Assembly (NCBI GenBank): GCA_947089305.1
Contig: CAMUJQ010000066.1
Span: 1-5,167 of the forward strand
Source of the DNA: an uncultured Clostridia bacterium
GTDB taxonomy: Bacteria; Bacillota; Clostridia; Christensenellales; UBA1242
Direction: 5' to 3'
DNA length: 5,167 bases
A model generated the notes under the pieces. It searched no databases, had not been told where the DNA came from, and worked only from the letters and a program-made list of their open reading frames with translations. A program made the position numbers and the translations under genes. Numbering within the stretch: the first letter of the stretch is position 1; every line of letters begins with the position of its first letter. Positions 1-5,112 of the stretch are shown one piece after another.

Positions 1-2
1 TT

Positions 3-446
3 GAACAACTTAACAATAATGGCTCTAAAGAAAACACAATAAAAAATTTATATCATTTTATTGATATATTTAGCGATGTTGTTACCGATCAAAATAGAAA
101 TGAGCTTAGCTATGATGTTGAACATTTACTTCAAGATATTTTTAATGAAATAACTTTTAAAGAAAAAATCACTCAAACTGGAAACTTTAATGATAGTTAT
201 GATGAATTAATGAATTATATCGTGACACCAATTAAAAAATCAGTTAAAAAATTATTTAAAAATGACCCCTATCAAATAAAAGGAATTATTTCTCAAGTAA
301 AACAAAATGCCGTTGTAGATAAAAACTTACGTGCATACAAGCCTAATGTTGATGAACTTGATATTAATGATAAATTTCATTACATATTAAATGATACAAA
401 AGAATATGATTTATCAAGCACAAGGAAGACAAAACATCACCTATAA
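3..446 (+). CDS. Unrecognised protein, C-terminal part (5' end outside window)
   Basis: The frame is open from the first in-frame base to a TAA at 444-446, giving 147 visible residues. No ATG, GTG or TTG occurs in this frame before the ATG at 210, and the codons ahead of 210 read as ordinary protein (for example a stretch with LYHFIDIFSDVV and SYDVEHLLQDIF). The gene therefore very probably starts upstream of the window, and the 78-residue version from 210 is only its tail. The product is soluble-looking and rich in Asn, Asp and Lys. It has no membrane segment, no Cys and no Trp, and ends in a basic tail (STRKTKHHL). I recognise no family or catalytic motif. It converges on engB and shares a terminator with it, so it is not part of the clp/engB block. 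Function unknown; that it is a real coding region is fairly likely. Confidence 0.7.
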   Translation, partial: EQLNNNGSKENTIKNLYHFIDIFSDVVTDQNRNELSYDVEHLLQDIFNEITFKEKITQTGNFNDSYDELMNYIVTPIKKSVKKLFKNDPYQIKGIISQVKQNAVVDKNLRAYKPNVDELDINDKFHYILNDTKEYDLSSTRKTKHHL

Positions 447-473
447 AAAAACTGCAAATTTTGCAGTTTTTTT
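445..473. terminator. Bidirectional intrinsic terminator between convergent genes
   Basis: The stem ACTGCA (451-456) pairs with TGCAGT (462-467) around a short AT loop. It is flanked by six A on the left (445-450) and a T run on the right (467-473). Read on the + strand the hairpin is followed by U7, and on the - strand by U6, so it can end both the upstream + strand gene and engB. The A run overlaps the last two bases of the + strand gene's stop codon. Confidence 0.85.
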
Positions 474-488
474 AATTAACTTTAATGT

Positions 489-1067
489 TTAAATTTTGCT
501 TTCTATTATTTCTAAAATTTGCTCTCTCCCCATTTTTTTTAAACTAGAACACACAGCAACATTTTCTACACCAATTTTTAAAGCTGTTGCGATTTTTTGT
601 TGTGCGGGCTTTATTTCACTTTTGCTTAATTTATCTGCTTTTGTGGCAATAACAGTAAAAGGCAAATTTTTTATCATACAAAAGTTTGCCATATGTATAT
701 CATTTTCGCTTGCACCATGACGAATATCAACTAAAATAAAAACTTGCTTAATACTTCTGCTAGTTTCAAAATATTCTTCAATTAATTCGCTAAAACTATC
801 AGTTATATTTTTTGCACTTGCAGAAAATCCATAGCCAGGTAAATCTACAAAATAAAAATCATTATTAATTAAAAACAAATTAATTAACCTAGTTCGCCCA
901 GGCGTTTTAGATGTAATTGCCAAATTCTTTTGATTCACCAAAAAATTAATCAAACTACTTTTTCCAACATTACTTTTGCCAACAAAACAAAATTGTGACA
1001 TATCTAATTTTGGAAATTTTTTAATATCAGCAACACTTGTAACAAAATTTGCACTTTTTATTTGCAT
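489..1067 (-). CDS. engB: EngB/YsxC ribosome-biogenesis GTPase
   Basis: EngB (YihA/YsxC) is a small TRAFAC-class GTPase needed for assembly of the large ribosomal subunit and essential in the bacteria where it has been tested. The 192 residues match the family's usual length. The GTPase motifs are complete and in order: G1 GKSNVGKSS (30-38), G2 around TPGRT (55-59), G3 DLPGYG (75-80), G4 TKAD (142-145) and G5 SS with the family sequence SLKKMG (174-180). The family segment DIRHG is at 114-118. The ATG start is supported by an AGGAG (1074-1078) six bases upstream. The stop is TAA. No convincing promoter lies in the 33 bases between this gene and the broken cupin gene upstream, so transcription probably comes from the cupin promoter at about 1449-1477. 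A shared bidirectional terminator follows. Confidence 0.97.
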   Translation of the reverse strand: MQIKSANFVTSVADIKKFPKLDMSQFCFVGKSNVGKSSLINFLVNQKNLAITSKTPGRTRLINLFLINNDFYFVDLPGYGFSASAKNITDSFSELIEEYFETSRSIKQVFILVDIRHGASENDIHMANFCMIKNLPFTVIATKADKLSKSEIKPAQQKIATALKIGVENVAVCSSLKKMGREQILEIIESKI

Positions 1068-1100
1068 ATATTTCTCCTAGTTAAAATTTTTATCTTCACC

Positions 1101-1430
1101 TTATTCAGTTGACCATGCTGGGTTACATACTGGCCCAAACACTCCATTTGTTTTTTCATCCAATAATACCATTCAAATTTTGGAATAAAAACTGCGTCAT
1201 CTTTTCTTAAAATATGAACTTTTTTCCCTGTTTTAAACACAATATGCCCATACCACTTTTACAATATATCATTTCGTCAACCAATGTATTTCTATGCCAA
1301 CCAAAAAGTGGATGGCGACCATTAATTTCTACAACTACACAATCAATGTTTTTTAAATTAAATGGATAGTTAAAGCCTTTTGTTGTTTTTGTTTGCCAAA
1401 ATACTCTATTCTCTTTTTTACTATTTTCAT
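1101..1430 (-). pseudogene. Small cupin-domain protein, broken by three one-base losses
   Basis: Restoring one base at each of three short homopolymers gives a continuous 110-residue protein. The sites are the A run at 1414-1419, the G run at 1247-1249 and the GG at 1160-1161 (bases as read on the - strand). The start is ATG at 1430 with GGAG six bases upstream; the end is TAA at 1101-1103. The rebuilt protein reads MKIVKK, then NRVFWQTKTTKGFNYPF, then VVVEINGRHPLFGWHRNT, VDEMIY, GHIVFKTGKKVHILRKDDAV, FIPKFEWYYW, and ends GPVCNPAWSTE. This is the shape of a single-domain cupin: motif 1 around WHRN-x4-DE, a short-strand G-x-G region, and motif 2 KDDAVFIP. The motif-2 His is replaced by an aromatic residue, so metal binding is doubtful. 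As it stands the ATG frame ends after 25 codons. Exact function unknown. Sequencing error is the main alternative to a true pseudogene. Confidence 0.82.
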
Positions 1431-1448
1431 TTATATCTCCAATATTTA

Positions 1449-1477
1449 ATTATAACATAATTATAAAAATTCCACAA
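1449..1477 (-). promoter_or_regulatory. Promoter for the cupin pseudogene and probably engB
   Basis: On the - strand a TTGTGG -35 box (1472-1477) and a perfect TATAAT -10 box (1449-1454) are separated by 17 bases. A TG one base ahead of the -10 makes it an extended -10. Transcription would begin near 1442, just before the GGAG (1437-1440) and ATG (1430) of the cupin reading frame. It lies immediately beyond the clpX terminator, so it starts a new transcription unit that is likely to carry engB. Confidence 0.7.
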
Positions 1478-1493
1478 CAAAATGTATATGAGC

Positions 1494-1524
1494 AAAAAAA
1501 GCAATAAGGCATTTACCCATTGCT
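1494..1524 (-). terminator. Intrinsic terminator of clpX
   Basis: On the - strand, AGCAATGGG (1516-1524) pairs with CCTTATTGCT (1500-1509) in a nine-base-pair stem that includes two G-U pairs and has a loop of about seven bases. Seven T (1494-1500) follow directly. The element begins 38 bases after the clpX stop codon and separates clpX from the cupin/engB unit. Confidence 0.85.
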
Positions 1525-1561
1525 ATTTTTAATTTAAGTTAGTATTTCGTAAAAACTTCGT

Positions 1562-2803
1562 CTAACCTGCTTTTTTTGTGGCTTTAATAAGCTTAGGTGC
1601 TTCTCCTTTTGTTATAACACCTTCTCCTATAACAACTTCTTTTATTGTTTTATCACTAGGTATAGCATACATTAAGTCAATCATTGTGTTTTCTATAATT
1701 GTACGAAGTCCCCTTGCTCCTGTTTTTAAATCGATTGCCTTTTTAGCAACGGCTTTAATCGCACTATCACTTATTGTAAGTTTAACTCCATCCATAGTAA
1801 ACATTTTTTTGTATTGTTTAATAATAGCATTTTTAGGTTTAGTTAAAATTTCTATTAACGATTTTTCATCTAAACTATGTAAAGTTGCCAAAATTGGTAA
1901 TCGACCAATAAATTCTGGTATTAAACCATATTTAGTTAAATCTTCAGGTGTTATATCTTTTAAAATTTCATCATTAGAAATTTTTTTATTATCCTTTAAA
2001 TTAGCAACAAAACCAAATTTAGCTCCATCTTTACTTTTTTGTCGTTTTTCAATAATTTTTTCTAGTCCAATAAACGCTCCTCCACAAATAAATAAAATGT
2101 TTTGTGTGTTAATGTAAATAAGCTCTTGTTGAGGATGTTTTCTACCTCCTTGAGGTGGAACACCAGAAACTGTGCCTTCAATCATTTTTAAAAGTGCTTG
2201 TTGAACGCCTTCGCCAGATACATCGCGAGTTATGCTAACATTTTCACTTTTTTTAGAAATTTTATCAATTTCATCAATATAAACAATTCCACGCTCGGCT
2301 TTTTTAACATCATAATTAGCGTTTTGTAAAAGCTTTAATAAAATGTTTTCAACATCTTCTCCAACATAACCTGCTTCTGTTAAAGTAGTTGCATCCGCAA
2401 CAGCAAATGGAACTTTTAATATTTTAGCAAGAGTTCTAGCTAATAAAGTTTTACCGCTACCAGTTGGGCCAATAAGTAAAATATTAGATTTATCAAGTTC
2501 TAACCCATCATCATCTTCTTTATTAAACAAATTGTGATTAATTCTTTTATAATGGTTATAAACTGCAACAGATAAAATCTTTTTTGCTTCTTCTTGCCCA
2601 GTTATGTATTCATCTAATTTTGCTTTAATTTCCATTGGAGGCAAAAGTTCAAGCGCTTGTTCATCTTCTGCTTTTTCCTCCGTTAAAATTAAACTTCTAC
2701 ATGCATCAATACAACTCTTACATATGTAAGCATCCCCAGTTGGGCTAGCTACTATTTTATCCACTTCTAAAGCATTCTTACCACAAAAATTACATTTTGC
2801 CAC
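1562..2803 (-). CDS. clpX: ClpX, ATP-dependent unfoldase of the ClpXP protease
   Basis: ClpX is the hexameric AAA+ unfoldase that recognises tagged proteins and feeds them into ClpP. The 413 residues are near the usual length. The N-terminal zinc-binding domain has Cys4, Cys7, Cys28 and Cys31. The AAA+ core shows Walker A GPTGSGKT (112-119), pore loop 1 GYVG (145-148), Walker B with YIDEID (175-180), pore loop 2 RKH (221-223), the arginine finger in GRLP (Arg301) and sensor 2 GARGLR (362-367). The ClpP-docking loop, usually Ile-Gly-Phe, appears to read FGF (263-265). The start is GTG at 2801-2803: a TAA lies two codons ahead of it in frame, and the next in-frame ATG (Met57) would remove the zinc domain. 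The ribosome binding site is weak, with AGG ten bases and AAAAGG fifteen bases upstream. It has its own promoter and a strong terminator. The stop is TAG. Confidence 0.98.
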   Translation of the reverse strand: MAKCNFCGKNALEVDKIVASPTGDAYICKSCIDACRSLILTEEKAEDEQALELLPPMEIKAKLDEYITGQEEAKKILSVAVYNHYKRINHNLFNKEDDDGLELDKSNILLIGPTGSGKTLLARTLAKILKVPFAVADATTLTEAGYVGEDVENILLKLLQNANYDVKKAERGIVYIDEIDKISKKSENVSITRDVSGEGVQQALLKMIEGTVSGVPPQGGRKHPQQELIYINTQNILFICGGAFIGLEKIIEKRQKSKDGAKFGFVANLKDNKKISNDEILKDITPEDLTKYGLIPEFIGRLPILATLHSLDEKSLIEILTKPKNAIIKQYKKMFTMDGVKLTISDSAIKAVAKKAIDLKTGARGLRTIIENTMIDLMYAIPSDKTIKEVVIGEGVITKGEAPKLIKATKKAG

Positions 2804-2813
2804 TTATAAATTA

Positions 2814-2824
2814 CCTAACCTTTT
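2814..2824 (-). promoter_or_regulatory. Weak ribosome binding region of clpX with GTG start
   Basis: The - strand reads AAAAGGTTAGG ahead of clpX. The nearer AGG (2814-2816) is ten bases from the GTG, and the stronger AAAAGG (2819-2824) is fifteen. The other genes of the block have AGGAG or AAGGAG at six to eight bases from an ATG, so clpX is probably translated less efficiently. Confidence 0.45.
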
Positions 2825-2830
2825 TAATTA

Positions 2831-2860
2831 ATTATAAACAAATTTATTTTGTTTAATCAA
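2831..2860 (-). promoter_or_regulatory. Promoter of clpX
   Basis: On the - strand TTGATT (2855-2860; four of six matches to the -35 consensus) and a perfect TATAAT (2831-2836) are separated by 18 bases. Transcription would begin about 20 bases before the GTG start. An inverted repeat fills almost the whole spacer, see the separate entry. This gives clpX a transcript independent of tig-clpP. Confidence 0.6.
2835..2855. repeat. Inverted repeat inside the clpX promoter, possible operator
   Basis: TAAACAAA (2835-2842) and TTTGTTTA (2848-2855) are perfect complements around five bases, lying between and touching the -35 and -10 boxes of clpX. The inner seven-base arms recur with the same spacing at 4864-4882, upstream of tig. 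It does not match the known CtsR direct repeat or the HrcA CIRCE element. An operator is an inference; the repeat is simple and A+T-rich. Confidence 0.4.
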
Positions 2861-2896
2861 AAAATTTTAATTAAAGCCACCTATAATAAGTGGCTT
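2859..2896 (-). terminator. Hairpin after clpP, probable partial terminator
   Basis: Seven bases after the clpP stop, AAGCCAC pairs with GTGGCTT (2874-2896). The stem extends through a T-G, a T-A and an A-T pair to ten base pairs with a three-base loop. The following tract is TAATTAAAA before six T at 2859-2864, so the U tract is delayed. It may stop only part of the transcripts or protect the tig-clpP mRNA end, leaving some readthrough into clpX. Confidence 0.55.
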
Positions 2897-2902
2897 ATGT
2901 TT

Positions 2903-3487
2903 TTATGGACGTTTAGAAACTACATTATCAATAAGCCCATAAGCTTTTGCATCCTCTGCAGATAAATAGTTGTCTCTATCTGTATCCTTTTCTATTTGAG
3001 CAACACTTTTGCCCGTTTTTTCTGATAAAATTTTACATAACTTTGCTTTTGTTCCAATGATATGTTCAGCAGTTATTTTTATGTCAGAAGCTTGACCTTG
3101 TGCGCCACCAAGCGGTTGGTGAATCATAACTTCACTATTAGGTAACGCCATGCGTTTACCCTTTGTTCCAGCTGCTAAAATAATTGAAGCCATACTTGCA
3201 GCCATACCAATACAAATTGTTGACACATCGCATTTAATAAAATTCATAGTATCATAAATAGCCATACCAGCTGTTATTTCTCCACCTGGGCTATTAATAT
3301 AAAGGCTAATATCCTTATCTGGATTTACTGCTTCCAAATAAATTAGTTGAGCAACAATTGTGTTAGCCATATTAGTTTCAATTTCTCCAGTTAAAAATAT
3401 AATTCTATCTTCAAGCAGTCTAGAATAAATATCATAACTGCGTTCGCCATTTCCTGTGTTGTCTATAACCATAGGGATTAAAGCCAT
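2903..3487 (-). CDS. clpP: ClpP, ATP-dependent Clp protease proteolytic subunit
   Basis: ClpP is a cytoplasmic serine peptidase that forms a two-ring 14-mer and degrades polypeptides delivered by ClpX or other Clp ATPases. The 194 residues are the normal family length. The catalytic triad is present: Ser98 in GMAASMAS (94-101), His123 in MIHQPLGG (121-128) and Asp172 in DTDRDNYLSAEDA (168-180). The oxyanion-region sequence SPGG is at 66-69. The start is an ATG at 3485-3487 with AAGGAG (3495-3500) seven bases upstream; this binding site overlaps the TAA of tig, so the two genes are co-transcribed and perhaps translationally linked. The N-terminus MALIPMVIDNTGNGERSYDIYSRLLEDRII is typical of an active ClpP, with no sign of an inactive paralogue. 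A hairpin follows the stop codon. Confidence 0.98.
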   Translation of the reverse strand: MALIPMVIDNTGNGERSYDIYSRLLEDRIIFLTGEIETNMANTIVAQLIYLEAVNPDKDISLYINSPGGEITAGMAIYDTMNFIKCDVSTICIGMAASMASIILAAGTKGKRMALPNSEVMIHQPLGGAQGQASDIKITAEHIIGTKAKLCKILSEKTGKSVAQIEKDTDRDNYLSAEDAKAYGLIDNVVSKRP

Positions 3488-3498
3488 AATATATCTCC

Positions 3499-4785
3499 TT
3501 ATTTTGCAACATTTTGTTCAGTTAAGAAATGTAAAAGTTTATGCATCATAGCATCGTTTGCTAACATATTTTGTCTATCAGCATCAAGCTTAGCAAAATA
3601 TTTCTCAGCAGCTTCATCTGTTAAATTCTCATTATGTTCTTTTAATGCATTAATTATATCAGTTTTTTCAACATTAAATTTTTCAGCTTTAATAATTTCT
3701 CCAAGAGCCATACGCATTTTTAAAACTTTTTCAGCTTCAAGTTTTCTATCAGCATAAAATTTTTCTTTATCAATTCTTGCGTATTTGCAATATGTATCAA
3801 CATCTAAGCCTGTTTCTCTAGAAATTCTATCTTCAACATCATGTATGTGGTGATGAGTTTCATCCTCTAAAACTTCTTTAGCTATGGTGTATTTAGAACC
3901 TTCAACAATTTTATCAACAATTTCATCTTCAAGATCATGTTGACTATGATGATTTTTCTCTTTAAGAATTTTTTCCTTTAAATCTTTTTTATATTCATCT
4001 AAAGTATTAAATTCGCTAACATCACTAGCAAATTTATCATTTAATTCAGGAACTATTTTTGCTTTAACTTCATTTACCTTGCATTTAAATATAGCATCTT
4101 TATTTGCTAAATTTTCTGCATGATATTCTGCTGGAAACTTAACTTTAACATCTTTGTTTTCGCCTTCTTTAAGCCCTACAAGTTGTTCTTCAAAGCCATC
4201 GATAAATTGTTTGCTTCCAAGTTCAAGATCAAAATTCTCAGCTTTTCCGCCCTCAAATGCAACACTATTAACAAATCCTTCAAAATTAATGTTAACAATA
4301 TCGCCAATTTTACTAGCTTCATTCGTTTTTTCAAATCTAGCCAATTTATTTTGCTCTGCTTTTAAAGCTTCTTCAATTTCTTCTGCTTTTACAGTATTAG
4401 CTTTTGCTTTTATATTTAAACCTTTATATGCACCAAGTGTACATGTAGGAGCTAAAATTGTTTTTAAATTAGCAACAAATCCGCTTTCGCCAATTTCTTT
4501 AACTTCAACTTCTGGGTTATTATATGGGTTAATATCTTTATTTTTTGTTAAATAGTCACCATATTCTTTACCTAAAACTTTATTTATAGCTTCATCATAG
4601 AATATATTAGCACCATAAGTTTTTTCAATTATGTTACGAGGAACTTTTCCTTTTCTAAAACCAGCTACATTAAATTTATTTTTTGTAGACTCGTATGCCA
4701 TATTAACATAGTTGTTCCATTCTTCACCACTTAATTTAAGTTCTAAATTAAGTTCGGTATCTGTCTTGCTTGTAAGTTTAATCAT
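3499..4785 (-). CDS. tig: Trigger factor, ribosome-associated chaperone and prolyl isomerase
   Basis: Trigger factor binds at the ribosome exit tunnel, shields nascent chains and catalyses peptidyl-prolyl isomerisation. The 428 residues match the family length. The N-terminal ribosome-binding domain (about 1-145) has the ribosome-docking signature GFRKGKVP (42-49). The FKBP-type domain (about 158-243) begins IGDIVNINFEGF and has the FIDGFEEQLVGLKEGE block (194-209). The C-terminal substrate-binding arms run from about 248 to 428. Two local His clusters in those arms, His279/280/283 and His311-313/315, look unusual for the family. The ATG start has AAAGGAG (4794-4800) eight bases upstream, and a good promoter lies close ahead. 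It is first in the tig-clpP operon, and the stop codon overlaps the clpP ribosome binding site. Confidence 0.97.
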   Translation of the reverse strand: MIKLTSKTDTELNLELKLSGEEWNNYVNMAYESTKNKFNVAGFRKGKVPRNIIEKTYGANIFYDEAINKVLGKEYGDYLTKNKDINPYNNPEVEVKEIGESGFVANLKTILAPTCTLGAYKGLNIKAKANTVKAEEIEEALKAEQNKLARFEKTNEASKIGDIVNINFEGFVNSVAFEGGKAENFDLELGSKQFIDGFEEQLVGLKEGENKDVKVKFPAEYHAENLANKDAIFKCKVNEVKAKIVPELNDKFASDVSEFNTLDEYKKDLKEKILKEKNHHSQHDLEDEIVDKIVEGSKYTIAKEVLEDETHHHIHDVEDRISRETGLDVDTYCKYARIDKEKFYADRKLEAEKVLKMRMALGEIIKAEKFNVEKTDIINALKEHNENLTDEAAEKYFAKLDADRQNMLANDAMMHKLLHFLTEQNVAK

Positions 4786-4815
4786 TTATTTTTCTCCTTT
4801 TTACTAAACCTAACT

Positions 4816-4844
4816 AGTATACCATAAATTATAATTTTTTGCAA
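4816..4844 (-). promoter_or_regulatory. Promoter of the tig-clpP operon
   Basis: On the - strand TTGCAA (4839-4844; four of six consensus matches) and TATACT (4816-4821; five of six) are separated by 17 bases, with a TG one base before the -10 as an extended -10. Transcription would start near 4809, giving a leader of roughly 25 bases that carries the AAAGGAG site. It is divergent from the tRNA promoter at 4899-4927. Confidence 0.75.
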
Positions 4845-4863
4845 ACAAAAAATTGTTAGAAAA

Positions 4864-4882
4864 AAACAAACTACTTTTGTTT
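4864..4882. repeat. Inverted repeat between the tig and tRNA promoters, possible operator
   Basis: AAACAAA (4864-4870) and TTTGTTT (4876-4882) are perfect complements around CTACT. The arms and spacing are those of the repeat in the clpX promoter, and the right flank TTTTGTTTAAT (4875-4885) is also identical there. It lies 19 bases upstream of the tig -35 and 16 bases upstream of the tRNA -35, a position suited to a regulator of either promoter. No regulator can be named. Confidence 0.4.
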
Positions 4883-4898
4883 AATTTAAGTTTTTTTG

Positions 4899-4927
4899 TT
4901 GACATTTTAGTTTTGTTGTTTTATAAT
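4899..4927 (+). promoter_or_regulatory. Perfect consensus promoter for the tRNA region
   Basis: TTGACA (4899-4904), a 17-base spacer and TATAAT (4922-4927) match the vegetative sigma-factor consensus at every position. Transcription would start near 4934 and run through the leader hairpin, the tRNA-like copy and tRNA-Gln. Such strength is usual for stable-RNA genes. Confidence 0.88.
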
Positions 4928-4930
4928 TAG

Positions 4931-4997
4931 TAAGTTTATATTGCTTAGGTTGGTTTTAAGTAATAAGATATTTAAATTAACCTAAATTGCAAACTTA
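4931..4997 (+). other. Leader able to fold into a long hairpin
   Basis: Two nested inverted repeats fill the space between the promoter and the tRNA-like copy. The outer arms are TAAGTTT (4931-4937) and AAACTTA (4991-4997). The inner arms TTAGGTTGGTTT (4945-4956) and AAATTAACCTAA (4974-4985) give twelve pairs, two of them G-U, around a 17-base loop. No T run or reading frame with a ribosome binding site goes with it. It may be only a processed 5' leader of the tRNA transcript; a role as a small RNA is speculative. Confidence 0.3.
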
Positions 4998-5001
4998 ACT
5001 T

Positions 5002-5095
5002 AGGGGCATAGCCAAGCGGTATTAAGGCTTTTAACTTTAGTATTTGTACTTGTAGTTACCTTGCGGTGACCTACTCATGTCACAGCAATGTCCCT
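5002..5095 (+). pseudogene. Degenerate tRNA-Gln-like copy (tRNA-like cloverleaf)
   Basis: The first 21 bases (5001-5021) match the start of the tRNA-Gln gene (5112-5132) at 20 of 21 positions: acceptor strand, TA at 8-9 and D-arm start. Similarity then fades but continues in pieces (ACTTT, then ACT-G-TAG), so it looks like a decayed tandem duplicate. The normal anticodon stem does not pair, and no TTC-type T loop is visible. Even so, AGGGGCA (5002-5008) can pair with TGTCCCT (5089-5095), the D stem GCC/GGC is intact, AACT/AGTT with AGTA/TACT (5033-5057) form an arm, and TTGCGGTGAC/GTCACAGCAA (5061-5088) form a hairpin with nine of ten pairs. The fold has 94 bases and three arms. It could instead be an unusual tRNA-like RNA. 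Confidence 0.5.
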
Positions 5096-5112
5096 CACTC
5101 ATAAATTCGTTT

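Noticed and set aside
210..446. A complete 78-residue protein starting at the ATG at 210
   Set aside because: The frame is open and protein-like back to the window edge and there is no good ribosome binding site before 210, so this is more likely an internal Met.
1058..1240. Open frame of 60 codons on the - strand, ending inside engB, as a separate small gene
   Set aside because: Its N-terminal half is the third segment of the broken cupin gene (HILRKDDAVFIPKFEWYYW). The rest is out-of-frame readthrough, and it has no ribosome binding site of its own.
1578..2117. A 179-codon + strand frame opposite clpX
   Set aside because: It lies wholly inside clpX on the other strand and has a low-complexity hydrophobic translation typical of antisense frames in A+T-rich genes.
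4120..4555. Two overlapping + strand frames opposite tig, and a similar one at 496-720 opposite engB
   Set aside because: All are antisense shadows of confidently identified genes, with no ribosome binding site or family features.
4828..4833. An additional TATAAT-like -10 box upstream of tig
   Set aside because: No fitting -35 lies at 16-18 bases, while the TTGCAA/TATACT pair nearby has good spacing and an extended -10.
5029..5046. A UAA-reading suppressor tRNA with anticodon TTA
   Set aside because: The TTA appears only by alignment with tRNA-Gln. The flanking bases do not form an anticodon stem, no T loop is present, and engB, clpP and tig all end in TAA.
4931..5095. A T-box riboswitch, 6S RNA, SRP RNA or tmRNA in the leader region
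   Set aside because: I see none of the conserved core sequences of these RNAs, and the tRNA-Gln resemblance explains the most conserved part.
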